Part shown: in pieces, positions 50,386 to 58,661 of the stretch
Position numbering within the stretch: position 1 is the first letter of the stretch
How the letters are laid out: each line of letters starts with the position of its first letter
From: Knoellia subterranea KCTC 19937
GTDB taxonomy: Bacteria; Actinomycetota; Actinomycetes; Actinomycetales; Dermatophilaceae
Length of the DNA: 64,000 nucleotides
Assembly (NCBI RefSeq): GCF_000768685.1
Contig: NZ_AVPK01000006.1
Location: forward strand, 1-64,000
Direction: 5' to 3'
Program-made: the position numbers and the translations under genes
Notes under the pieces: model-generated
Told to the model about the DNA's origin: nothing
Databases searched by the model: none
Seen by the model: the letters and a program-made list of their open reading frames with translations, nothing else

Positions 50386-51880
50386 GGTCGTCGCACGCCC
50401 GATCGATCGGGTGCGACCCGGGCTGCTGTTCGTCTCGTTCACCCTCCTGCTGCTCGTCGGGCTCACCCTGCCCAACGCCGCCGCGCCCGACCTTGGTCCG
50501 CGGGGCTGGGCCCCGGGAACCCTCCTCCCGTTCACGCTCAGCCCGGCGGCGGTCACGGCAGCCGTGTGGACGGCATACACCCTCGGCGCCGCAGGCGTCG
50601 CCCTCGCGGTGTGGCGCCGCGGCAGCGAACTCCCGCGCCCGGTCGTCGCGCTCCTCGCCGTCGCCGCAGCGCTCACGGCACCGTTCGGGTCGGGCGACCA
50701 CCTGAGCTATGCCGCGTACGGCCGGATCCTCGCGCTCGGCGACAACCCGTGGCTCGTCTCCCCGGCGACCTACCGTGGCGGGCTCGATCCGGTCGTGTCG
50801 GCGGTCGAGGCCCCGTGGCGTGAGGAGCCCAGTGTCTACGGGCCGTTCGCCACGCTGCTCCAGGGGCTCACTTCGCTCGGCGGCGGCGACAACCTGCGCC
50901 AGACCGTGTGGCTGTGGCAGCTCTTCTGCATCGCGGCGTGGCTCACGATCCGTTGGGTGCTGCGTCGGATGCTGCCCGGGCGCGAGGCGCGCATCGACGC
51001 GCTGTGGACGGCGAACCCGCTCGTCTTCTCGTTCGGCGTCCTCGGCGCGCACGTCGACCTCGTCGCGGCAGCACTGCTCGTGCTCACCGTCTGGGCCGTG
51101 CACCGGTATGCCGGCCTGCCCGGAGCCGCACTCGCCGGCACCTTCGCTGCCCTCGCCCTCTCGTCGAAGTTCACGTATGCCGTTGTCCTCCTTGCGCTCG
51201 TCCTCGCCTTCCGGGAGCGTCGGGTCGCACGCAGCGCGGTGCTCGTGGGGTCGGCGGTCGTCGTGGCCGGTGCCCTGCACTGGTGGGCGGGGCCGCACGT
51301 CTATGACCAGCTCGGGCGGTCGGCGCGGGCCGTGGCGCTGGCCTCTCCGTGGAGGTGGGCCCTCGAGCAGAGCGGCGGTGGGGCGTCGGTGCGGTCGCTC
51401 ATCTCGATGCTCGCCGCGCTCGCCGCCATCGGCTTCGCCTTCTGTCTGCACCGCCTCGCGAGGTCCAACGCTGTAGAAAGCGTCGTGGCGCAACCGGATT
51501 CAGCCCCGACCACCAACGTCGGGGCCCGGGCGCTCACGTGGGTGGCAGTGCTCGGCGGGGGCTACGCGCTCGCGGCGCCGTACTCGTTGCCGTGGTACGA
51601 CGTCATGGTCTGGGCGGCCCTGCCCGCTGTGCCCGTTGCCGTCGGGGTTGGTGCGGGGTCCGTCGTCGACCTCGTCCTGCTGGCCCGCCTGTGGATTATG
51701 GGGCTCGCCTATGCCTTGGGCCGCGTCGTGGGCATGACCCCGGCCGTCGAGGACCTCACGATGACCTTCCGGACGCGCGTTGCCCCCGTCGCGCTGCTGC
51801 TCGTCTGGGGCTGGCTCGTCACGAGCGCCGTGCGCGCCGGGTCCCGGCGACCGAGCGCAGGTCCTCCTCGAGGTTCCTGA
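50366..51880 (+). CDS. GT-C-type membrane glycosyltransferase (mannosyltransferase-like)
   Basis: Eleven or more membrane segments are visible, with GDHLSYAAYGRILALGDNPWLVSPATYRG in the first extracellular loop, a typical polyprenol-phosphate-dependent GT-C region (Asp/Glu pair), and ALWTANPLVFSFGVLGAHVDLVAAALLVL. This resembles MptA/MptB-type alpha-1,6-mannosyltransferases or arabinosyltransferase relatives. The donor would be polyprenyl-phospho-mannose on the outside of the membrane. Several GTG starts exist (50357, 50366, 50411), all overlapping the GT2 gene or close to it. The end overlaps the convergent gene by 62 bases. Confidence 0.85.
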   Translation: MSHNASEVVARPIDRVRPGLLFVSFTLLLLVGLTLPNAAAPDLGPRGWAPGTLLPFTLSPAAVTAAVWTAYTLGAAGVALAVWRRGSELPRPVVALLAVAAALTAPFGSGDHLSYAAYGRILALGDNPWLVSPATYRGGLDPVVSAVEAPWREEPSVYGPFATLLQGLTSLGGGDNLRQTVWLWQLFCIAAWLTIRWVLRRMLPGREARIDALWTANPLVFSFGVLGAHVDLVAAALLVLTVWAVHRYAGLPGAALAGTFAALALSSKFTYAVVLLALVLAFRERRVARSAVLVGSAVVVAGALHWWAGPHVYDQLGRSARAVALASPWRWALEQSGGGASVRSLISMLAALAAIGFAFCLHRLARSNAVESVVAQPDSAPTTNVGARALTWVAVLGGGYALAAPYSLPWYDVMVWAALPAVPVAVGVGAGSVVDLVLLARLWIMGLAYALGRVVGMTPAVEDLTMTFRTRVAPVALLLVWGWLVTSAVRAGSRRPSAGPPRGS

Positions 51881-53993
51881 CGACGACGCTCACGATGAGC
51901 GGCACCGCGACCGTGGCACCGACCGCAGGGATGGCCGTGCCGGAGTCGTTGATGAGGAAGCCGATCGTCAACGTGATGACGAGGGCGATGAGACCGGAGC
52001 GCAGGGTCGGCGCCTTCTCGTAGGACTTGGCCAGGCCCTTGGAACCCCACGACGTCGGGCGCGCTAGCACATAGATGACGAAGAGCAGTGCTGCCGGCAC
52101 GAGCAGGGTCAGCGGGGCGTTGCCGAGGAGGATGTTCCAGTTCTGCTCGCCCTTGCGGACCACGATGTCGAGGGCGTTGCCGTCGATGATGGCCTGGATG
52201 AAGCGACCCAGGTGGCTGCGGTTGTCGGGTGCGCGCAACCAGTCGAGGAAGGCCACCGTGAAGAACAGCGCCACCGACCCGAGCCCGATCATGGCCACGC
52301 GCTTCCACGTCATCTTCAACCCGAGGATCGACAGGATGAGATAGGCGATGCCGGGGATGAAGGCGGGCGGGCCGCCACCGTCGGCACCCCAGAACGGCGC
52401 TCCGTCGATGAGCACGGTGAGGCCCGCGATGGCGAGTACGACGATCGCCGCGACCTTGCGTCGCCCGTGGCTCACGAGATAGCTCGACACGGCTGTCGAG
52501 AGCAGGATCGCCGACGTCGCGAAGAGGGCGAAGGTCACGTTGCCCATGCCATAGAAGCGTCCGGCGACGACCGGCTGCAGACCCATGAGCGACGACTGCT
52601 GGAGCCGCGAGCCGGTGACGATGTCGCCGGCGAGCACGATCCACGTCACGGCCGCGACGAAGGCGAGCGGTCCGAGAGCCGAGCGCTGCCACGGACCCTT
52701 GAGTGCGGCATACGCGATCAGTCCGACGAAGACGCCCACGGCGGCGACGATCGAGATCATCGGGATGGGGAAGCGCCACCACGGCAGAAGGTTCGCGAGG
52801 AACGTCGACGCAGGCACGGACGCCGCGGCGACCGCGACGATGCGGACGATGCCGAGCACGCGGCGGCGCGTGTCGGACGTGCCGATCTTGCCCTTCCAGA
52901 CGAGGAACACGAGCAAGTAGATGACGAGCTGCCCGTAGGCGAAGGTGTTGAAGAACGGCGGCACGAGGCTGTGCACCTCGTGGCTGGCGAGGTCGTAGTC
53001 GACGAGGTTCTGGAGGCGGTCCTCGGCGCGCTTCTCCGAATTGTCGGGGGCCGGCTCACTCGTGAGTTGCGTGCCACCGAGGCCGAGCGGAATCTCGATA
53101 CCCGTGATGCCCATGAGGGTCACCGGAAGGTCCTGAGCCTGGACGAGACCCGGCTGCCGGGTCGACTGCGCGTTGAGATCACCCGGTCCGTAGTGCGGGC
53201 CGCGGGCGACCGCCAGGCGCAGACGCTCGGTCATGCCCGCGTCGGACAGGCTCGCGACGATGAAGTCGGCTCCACCCGGCGCGGCGTTGATGACATCGCC
53301 GAGGCGTTTGTCGATCGCCGCGATCTGCTGGGTCCGACTGCCCTCGACCGGCTGCTCACCCTCGGCAATGTCGTCGGGGTCGCGCACGTTGCCGACGTCG
53401 ACGATCGTCACGGGGCAGGTGTTCATGTCGACGAGGAGGGTCTCGTCGGAGTAGGGCGAGTAGCGGTCCGCGTCACCCTCCGGGGTCGCCGCCGCGATGG
53501 CCGCGCCCGGTCCGACGGGCTTGATGCAGACGTCGGACTTCGCGGCCGCCTCGCCGAGCAGTCCGAGCTTGCTGTCGAACTTGCGGCTCTGCGCCGCCTG
53601 GACGAACGACTCCCAGTTGGGGACGACCCCGCCGGTGGGCTCACCGATCGGGCTGCACGGACGCTGCTGTGCCGGGCCGGAGCCGGTCCGGGGCGCCGCC
53701 GCGCGGTTGCCCGCGGACAGCCCCAACCAGCCATCGACGGGACACGTGTTCGTCTCGACGGACCGGATCGACATCGCCGCGCTCGACCCGTCGCGCAGGA
53801 GCATCCAGAGATTTGGGGTCGCCTTCTCCGAGACGTCGGTCCACGTGATGCCGCCGGTCCCGATGAGGACGGTCGCACCGAACGGGTCCGAGGGTGCGGT
53901 CGGCGAGCCGGCCGTGGCACGAGGAGCCAGGGCGCTCAGGCCGAGCACCGTCGCGAGAGCGGCGAGCAGGGCGGCGAGCGATCGTCTGGACAC
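51819..53993 (-). CDS. Membrane protein with extracellular alkaline-phosphatase-like domain
   Basis: A Sec signal (residues 5-27, LAALLAALATVLGLSALAPRATA) is followed by a secreted domain of about 380 residues that begins ATVLIGTGGITWTDVSEKATPNLWML, matching the metal- and nucleophile-region of alkaline-phosphatase-superfamily (phosphodiesterase/sulfatase-like) proteins. Residues 430-720 contain about eight membrane helices, as in large actinobacterial envelope proteins related to PglZ/EptA. It may modify or release envelope polymers; the substrate is unknown. Start GTG 53993. Its 3' end overlaps the GT-C gene tail to tail. Confidence 0.8.
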   Translation of the reverse strand: MSRRSLAALLAALATVLGLSALAPRATAGSPTAPSDPFGATVLIGTGGITWTDVSEKATPNLWMLLRDGSSAAMSIRSVETNTCPVDGWLGLSAGNRAAAPRTGSGPAQQRPCSPIGEPTGGVVPNWESFVQAAQSRKFDSKLGLLGEAAAKSDVCIKPVGPGAAIAAATPEGDADRYSPYSDETLLVDMNTCPVTIVDVGNVRDPDDIAEGEQPVEGSRTQQIAAIDKRLGDVINAAPGGADFIVASLSDAGMTERLRLAVARGPHYGPGDLNAQSTRQPGLVQAQDLPVTLMGITGIEIPLGLGGTQLTSEPAPDNSEKRAEDRLQNLVDYDLASHEVHSLVPPFFNTFAYGQLVIYLLVFLVWKGKIGTSDTRRRVLGIVRIVAVAAASVPASTFLANLLPWWRFPIPMISIVAAVGVFVGLIAYAALKGPWQRSALGPLAFVAAVTWIVLAGDIVTGSRLQQSSLMGLQPVVAGRFYGMGNVTFALFATSAILLSTAVSSYLVSHGRRKVAAIVVLAIAGLTVLIDGAPFWGADGGGPPAFIPGIAYLILSILGLKMTWKRVAMIGLGSVALFFTVAFLDWLRAPDNRSHLGRFIQAIIDGNALDIVVRKGEQNWNILLGNAPLTLLVPAALLFVIYVLARPTSWGSKGLAKSYEKAPTLRSGLIALVITLTIGFLINDSGTAIPAVGATVAVPLIVSVVVRNLEEDLRSVAGTRRARRS

Positions 53994-54075
53994 GTCAGGG
54001 ATCCTACGGGGGCGGTTGTGGGGCGATCTGCCGAGGACGTGAGGGGCGTGTGGAGAAGGTGTGCGGACGGCATAC

Positions 54076-55356
54076 ATGGACAATGGCTCGGTGACCACGA
54101 CGAGGGCGACGCGCTGGCAATGGCCGTTGGCGGCGCTCCTCATCGCGGCGGCGGCGACGCCCGTGGTGCTGCGCTACCTCGTGTTCTGGCCGATGGACCA
54201 GTGGCAGGTCGACGTCGAGGTCTATCGCGAGGCCGGCGTCTCGATCCTCACCGGCCGCCCGATCTATGCCGCGATGACGGAAGCGCCGCAGCTGCTCCCG
54301 TTCACCTATCCGCCGTTCGCGGCGATCCTCGCGTTGCCGCTGGCGTGGGTCCCGTTCCCCGTGGCCGCGTGGTTCTGGACGCTCGCCCAGGTCATCGCGA
54401 CCGCCGCAATCGTCTGGTATGCCGGGTGGCGGCTCATCCATCGCGCCGACGGTTGGGTGCCCATGGTGTTTGCAGTGCTTGCTGCACCAATGTTTTGGCT
54501 GCACCCGGTGTCGGACGGGATCCGCTTCGGGCAGGTCAACGCGTTCATGGTGCTCGCGTGCCTCATGGACCTGCGCCGGCCGCGGCCCGGGATCCTGAAG
54601 TGGGTGCCGCCGGGCGTGCTCGTCGGACTCGCGATGTCGATCAAGCTGACGCCCGGTGTCTTCGTCGTGCACTACCTCGTGAACCGTCGCTGGCGCGAGG
54701 CCGCGACGGCGGTCGGGACGGCTGTCGGCGTGACCCTCGGGGCATGGGTGCTGTTGCCCGAGGCGTCGTTCGCGTTCTGGGGTGGGGCGTTGCAGGACCC
54801 GACGCGGCTCGGGCCGAACTTCGGGACGTCGAACCAGTCGCTGCGCGGGTTCCTGCTGCGTGTCGGGCCCGATGGCGTGGCCGGGACGGCTCTGTGGCTG
54901 GTGCTCGTCGCTGTCGTCGGGTTCTTCGGCTATCGGCTGGCCCGGCAGATGTGGCTGCGCGACGACTCGATCGGTGAGGTCGCGGTCGTCGGCCTGTTGG
55001 CCTGCCTGTTGTCCCCGGTGGCGTGGATCCACCACTACCACTGGATCGTCGTCGTCATCTTCGCGCTGCTCGGGGCGCGGCCGTGGAGGCGGGGAGACTC
55101 TGGAGTGCCGTGGTGGCGCTCGCGTCGACTGGTCGCGGGGGTCGTTGTGACGGCCTGGTTCCTGTGCCGGATGCCGTGGTGGGGGATCTCGTGGCTCAAC
55201 CACCGCGACTGGCCCGAACTGCCCGGACGCATTCTGCAGAACGCCGATGTGGCCGGTGGCCTGGTGGCGCTCGGCCTGCTCTGGTGGGTCAACCGCGACC
55301 CTGAGGACAGTGGCCGCGGAGCCTCCCACCTCACTCCCGAGTCGGCTCGCTCCTAG
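54076..55356 (+). CDS. GT87-family glycosyltransferase (DUF2029, 426 aa)
   Basis: Ten to eleven membrane segments with DVEVYREAGVSILTGRPIYAAMTEAPQLLPFTYPPFAAIL, the GT87 loop with the catalytic-type Asp and the YPPF motif, and HYLVNRRWREA. This family contains PimE and arabinosyltransferase-like enzymes that use polyprenyl phosphate sugar donors. The exact product is unknown, but the neighbourhood with GT2 and GT-C genes suggests lipomannan or arabinogalactan-type glycans. ATG 54076 is chosen; GTG 54061 and 54091 are possible. Confidence 0.85.
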   Translation: MDNGSVTTTRATRWQWPLAALLIAAAATPVVLRYLVFWPMDQWQVDVEVYREAGVSILTGRPIYAAMTEAPQLLPFTYPPFAAILALPLAWVPFPVAAWFWTLAQVIATAAIVWYAGWRLIHRADGWVPMVFAVLAAPMFWLHPVSDGIRFGQVNAFMVLACLMDLRRPRPGILKWVPPGVLVGLAMSIKLTPGVFVVHYLVNRRWREAATAVGTAVGVTLGAWVLLPEASFAFWGGALQDPTRLGPNFGTSNQSLRGFLLRVGPDGVAGTALWLVLVAVVGFFGYRLARQMWLRDDSIGEVAVVGLLACLLSPVAWIHHYHWIVVVIFALLGARPWRRGDSGVPWWRSRRLVAGVVVTAWFLCRMPWWGISWLNHRDWPELPGRILQNADVAGGLVALGLLWWVNRDPEDSGRGASHLTPESARS

Positions 55357-55364
55357 CCATCACT

Positions 55365-55459
55365 TCTGCGCCGGTCGCGCGACCGGCGCAGACCGTGGTG
55401 ACCGGCGCTGGCATGGCTGCCCCGGTGGTCAACCTGAGCGCCGGTCGCGCGACCGGCGC
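55365..55459. repeat. Two GC-rich palindromes between convergent genes
   Basis: A perfect 28-base palindrome (55365-55392; half TCTGCGCCGGTCGC) and a perfect 22-base palindrome with the same core (55438-55459) lie between convergent GT87 and GDT1 genes. They look like bidirectional terminators. A half copy occurs at 42815-42835. Confidence 0.65.
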
Positions 55460-55465
55460 AGACGT

Positions 55466-56083
55466 TCAGAAGGCGCCGAGGATCTGGAGCGCGCTCACCG
55501 CGGCGAGGACGAGGCAGACGCCACCACCGATGCGCCGGATCGTCGAGAGCCGGATCCGTTGCAGGAGAGTCCGACCGAGCAGTGCGGCCAGGCCGGACAC
55601 CGCGGCCAGGGCGAGGAAAGCGCCGATGAAGACCGACACCGCGTCGTCGAAGCGCAACACCATGGACGCCGTGAGGATCTGTGACAGGTCGCCCCACTCG
55701 GCGAGGAAGAGCACGGTGAAGCAGAAGGTCACGACCTTCCAGCCGGCGAGCTCCTTGGCCGAGGATTTCGCGCCGAACTCCTCCTCGGTCTCCGCCTCTT
55801 CCTCGTCCGCCTTGCTCGCACCCCGGAGCAGCAGGATGCCGCCGACGAGGAAGAGGAGCGCGGCGAAGATTTCGATCGGCCGCTTCGGCAGCTGGTTGAG
55901 GACGCCACCGATGGCGACGGCGACGAGGGTCTGCACGAAGAAGGCCGCGACGACGCCGATCCACACGAGCAGCGGCCGGAACCGCGTCGCCATGACGAGC
56001 GTCGCGATGAAGGTCTTGTCCGGCAGTTCTACGACGAAGATCGTGCCGAAGACGATGGCGATGGTGACGAAATCGATGCCCAT
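55466..56083 (-). CDS. GDT1/TMEM165-family cation exporter (Mn2+-type)
   Basis: The family motifs occur in both halves: FVVELPDKTFIATLVMA (E-x-P-D-K-T) and FLAEWGDLSQILTA (E-x-G-D-x-S), each in a membrane helix with acidic ligands. Six membrane segments and an acidic central loop (DEEEAETEEEFG) are visible. GDT1 proteins export Mn2+ or Ca2+ in exchange for protons. No Mn riboswitch can be recognised upstream. 205 aa, ATG 56083. Confidence 0.9.
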   Translation of the reverse strand: MGIDFVTIAIVFGTIFVVELPDKTFIATLVMATRFRPLLVWIGVVAAFFVQTLVAVAIGGVLNQLPKRPIEIFAALLFLVGGILLLRGASKADEEEAETEEEFGAKSSAKELAGWKVVTFCFTVLFLAEWGDLSQILTASMVLRFDDAVSVFIGAFLALAAVSGLAALLGRTLLQRIRLSTIRRIGGGVCLVLAAVSALQILGAF

Positions 56084-56180
56084 GGTGATGTCGAGTCTAT
56101 GAATGCCGTGTCCGGAGCCGCGTTCTTCCTCAGGTTCTGCCTTTCTTCCTGACCGGGTGGATCGGACCTATCATGGGTTC

Positions 56181-56432
56181 ATGGCGCTCAACATCAAGGA
56201 CCCGGAGACGGATCGCCTCGCCCGTGAACTGGCGCTGGCGACCGGTGAGTCGATCACGGTCGCGGCTCGGCGCGCCATCGAGGAGCGCCTCGAACGGGTG
56301 CGCCACCAGAAGCGCACCCCGCGACGTTCCGTGGGGGAGGAGATCATCGCGAGGGGGCGTGCCCGGAGCATCCTCGATGCGCGGCCTGTGGATGAAATCC
56401 TGGGCTACGACGCGCACGGGCTACCGTCCTGA
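56181..56432 (+). CDS. vapB: VapB-type antitoxin (83 aa)
   Basis: MALNIKDPETDRLARELALATGESITVAARRAIEERLERVRHQ is the Rv0623-like antitoxin N-terminal, RHH type, followed by a C-terminal toxin-binding tail (EEIIARGRARSILDARPVDEILGYDAHGLPS). The next gene starts four bases after its stop, the usual VapBC spacing. It should bind the promoter and the VapC toxin. Confidence 0.92.
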   Translation: MALNIKDPETDRLARELALATGESITVAARRAIEERLERVRHQKRTPRRSVGEEIIARGRARSILDARPVDEILGYDAHGLPS

Positions 56433-56435
56433 GTC

Positions 56436-56834
56436 ATGGTCATCGACAGTTCGGCGCTCGTCGCCATCGTGCTCGGAGAGTCCGAGGCCGAGGCGTGCCT
56501 GAAGGTCATGGAGACCACGGCTGAACCGTTGCTGATCTCTCCGATCACCCTCGTGGAGTCGACCATCGTGGTGGAGGCCAGGAGCGGTCCGGATGCTGTG
56601 CGCGACCTCGAGCTCCTCATCGGCGAGTACGGAATCCAGGTCTCACCCTGCGCCCCGAGCGACACCGCAGCCGCTATCGAGGGATGGCGGCGATTCGGCA
56701 AGGGGCGGCACCCGGCAGGTCTCAACCTTGGCGATGTCTTTCCCTATGGCCTGGCCGTGAGTCGCGGGGACGCCCTGCTGTTCAAGGGCGAGGACTTTGC
56801 CCGGACCGACGTACGCCGAGCACTCTTGTCCTGA
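56436..56834 (+). CDS. vapC: VapC-type PIN-domain toxin (132 aa)
   Basis: The PIN fold begins with MVIDSSALVAIVLGESEAE (first metal Asp), includes the Glu in TLVESTIVVEA, and ends with LNLGDVFPYGLAVSRGDALLFKGEDFARTDV (second Asp motif LxLGDxF and the final Asp). All four acidic residues for Mg2+ appear present. VapC toxins cleave tRNA or rRNA; the target here is unknown. It forms a TA pair with the preceding gene. Confidence 0.93.
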   Translation: MVIDSSALVAIVLGESEAEACLKVMETTAEPLLISPITLVESTIVVEARSGPDAVRDLELLIGEYGIQVSPCAPSDTAAAIEGWRRFGKGRHPAGLNLGDVFPYGLAVSRGDALLFKGEDFARTDVRRALLS

Positions 56835-56896
56835 CGGCGCCACCCACGGACCGGACGAACCCGCGAGGGGTGGGCACACGGCATACGCTGGCCGTC

Positions 56897-57313
56897 ATGT
56901 TGGGGATCAACGGCCTCGAGGTACTCCTCCTCCTGGTGATCGTGCTGCTCCCGCTCATCGTCCTCGTCGCGCTCCTCGTCGTCATCGGGCGCCTGAGGAC
57001 CCGGGTGGCGCAACTCGAGCGGCAGCGGCCCGTCGGTGCCGGTGACCTCGAGGCGCTGCGTGCCGACATCGGTCAGGCGCTGCGGCACGTCGCGGTCGTG
57101 CGTTATGACGCGTTCGGCGACATGGGTGGGCGGCTGAGCTTCAGTGCCGCCATCGTCGACGACCGGGGCGACGGGGTCGTGCTCAGCTCGATCCACGCGC
57201 GCGGCGAGTCACGCACCTATGCCAAGGGCATCACCGACGGCGGCTCCGACACGACCCTCACGCCCGAGGAGCAGCAGGCTCTCAGCGCGGCACGGACAGG
57301 AAGGCAGCAATGA
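56897..57313 (+). CDS. DUF4446-family protein (138 aa)
   Basis: An N-terminal membrane segment (VLLLLVIVLLPLIVLVALLVVIGRL) is followed by a coiled segment (RTRVAQLERQ) and the DUF4446 block with IGQALRHVAVVRYDAFGDMGGRLSFSAAIVDDRGDGVVLSSIHAR. Function unknown; conserved in actinobacteria and clostridia. Its stop overlaps pheA by four bases (ATGA), so the two form an operon. Confidence 0.9.
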   Translation: MLGINGLEVLLLLVIVLLPLIVLVALLVVIGRLRTRVAQLERQRPVGAGDLEALRADIGQALRHVAVVRYDAFGDMGGRLSFSAAIVDDRGDGVVLSSIHARGESRTYAKGITDGGSDTTLTPEEQQALSAARTGRQQ

Positions 57314-58251
57314 CCGGCGACGGGACGACCCGCTACGGCTACCTCGGCCCGGAGGGCACGTTCACACAGATGGCGCTGCTCGCCTGGTCGGCCTCCCACG
57401 AGGGTGAGGCGGTGCCGTTCGGATCCGTGGACTCGGCGCTGGATGCGTTGCGGCGCAGTGAAATTGATGCCGCAATGGTGCCGATCGAGAACTCCGTCGA
57501 GGGTGGCGTCTCGGCGACTCTTGACGCGTTGGCCTCCGGCGACCCACTCGTCGTCATCGGTGAGGTCAACGTGCCGATCACCTTCGTGCTGGCCGCCCGC
57601 CAAGGGGTGACGCTCGCCGACGTCCGAGCCGTCGGAACCCACTCGCATGCCTGGGCCCAGGTGCGAGGCTGGATGGACGCGAATCTGGGGCGGGCGGCAT
57701 ACATCCCGACGCTGTCGACCGCAGCAGCAGCGGCAGGTCTCGCCGAGGAGGGGACCGAACAGGGCTACGACGCTGCCGTCTGCGCACCTGTCGCGGCGGC
57801 CAACCACGGGCTCGAGGTGCTGGCCGAGGACATCGGTGACACGGCCGGCGCCGTGACCCGGTTCGTCCTCGTCGCCCGGCCCGGCTCACTCCCGGAGCGC
57901 ACCGGCGCCGACAAGACGACGGTCATGCTGTTCCAGCGGCACAACCGCGCGGGTGGTCTGCTCGAGTTGCTGGAGCAGTTCGCGGTCCGCGGCATCAACA
58001 TGACCCGTCTCGAGTCGCGCCCGACGAAGTCGTCACTCGGGTCCTATTGCTTCTCCATCGACTTCGAGGGGCACGTCCTCGACGAACGCGTCGGCGAGGC
58101 GCTCATGGGGCTCAAGCGCGTGTGTGCGGAGGTGCGCTTCCTCGGGTCCTACCCGCGCGAGGACGGGGCTCAGGTCGAGGTGGCGCCGCTGACGTCGGAC
58201 GCCGACTTCGCCGGGGCCCGGGACTGGCTCCACTCACTCCGCCGCCCCTGA
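57310..58251 (+). CDS. pheA: Prephenate dehydratase
   Basis: The catalytic domain has YGYLGPEGTFTQMAL, VPIENSVEGGVSATLDAL (catalytic-type Thr/Ser region) and DTAGAVTRFVLVAR-like (the ESRFLVL-type region), followed by an ACT regulatory domain (VMLFQRHNRAGGLLELLEQFAVRGINMTRLESRPTKS). It converts prephenate to phenylpyruvate, the phenylalanine branch of aromatic synthesis, and is normally inhibited by Phe through the ACT domain. 313 aa, complete. ATGA-coupled to the DUF4446 gene. Confidence 0.95.
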   Translation: MTGDGTTRYGYLGPEGTFTQMALLAWSASHEGEAVPFGSVDSALDALRRSEIDAAMVPIENSVEGGVSATLDALASGDPLVVIGEVNVPITFVLAARQGVTLADVRAVGTHSHAWAQVRGWMDANLGRAAYIPTLSTAAAAAGLAEEGTEQGYDAAVCAPVAAANHGLEVLAEDIGDTAGAVTRFVLVARPGSLPERTGADKTTVMLFQRHNRAGGLLELLEQFAVRGINMTRLESRPTKSSLGSYCFSIDFEGHVLDERVGEALMGLKRVCAEVRFLGSYPREDGAQVEVAPLTSDADFAGARDWLHSLRRP

Positions 58252-58275
58252 CAACGGCCCCGATAGGCTTGACGC

Positions 58276-58554
58276 GTGAGCCGGATCGAGCCCATGCCGC
58301 CCTTGGAGGGTGCGTTCCCCCAAGGCCTGCCCCCGCTTCCGCCGGGCTTCTTCGCACGCCACCCGCGGATCGGAGCGGTGCTGCATCTGGCCTGGGGCCT
58401 CGTCTTCCTTGCCTGGCTCGTTCGGGTTCTGGAGCGCGACGGTTTCGATTGGTTCACCGTGGGGGCGCTCATCGTCCTGTCCGCGGGGCTGGGCGCCTCG
58501 ATTGCGACGTTTCCTCGCCGGGCCGGAAACGAAATCACGACTCCTCAGCTGTGA
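58276..58554 (+). CDS. Small membrane protein (92 aa)
   Basis: A Pro-rich N-terminus (MSRIEPMPPLEGAFPQGLPPLPPGFF) precedes two membrane segments (AVLHLAWGLVFLAWLVRVL and FTVGALIVLSAGLGASIATF). No family is recognised. It follows pheA by 24 bases in the same direction and could share its transcript. Confidence 0.7.
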   Translation: MSRIEPMPPLEGAFPQGLPPLPPGFFARHPRIGAVLHLAWGLVFLAWLVRVLERDGFDWFTVGALIVLSAGLGASIATFPRRAGNEITTPQL

Positions 58555-58661
58555 GTCGACCGACTCCTTGTCCTACGGGATCCGTCGCCAGACGTGCACG
58601 TGGTGCGGCAAACGGTTGGGCTGAGGTCGACAGCAGCCGATGGCCCCGTGTGAAGCGGGCG

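Noticed and set aside
52212-54977. Very long plus-strand open frame (over 900 codons) opposite the membrane phosphatase-like gene
   Set aside because: It is an antisense shadow caused by high GC at third positions; sequence is Arg/Asp/Gly/His-rich with no domain, and the opposite strand has clear membrane and signal-peptide features.
58560-58624. Zinc-ribbon-like tail TCTWCGKRLG after the small membrane protein
   Set aside because: It is in another frame from the 92-aa gene, has no start of its own and only one CxxC pair; possibly a frameshifted extension, but too short to support.
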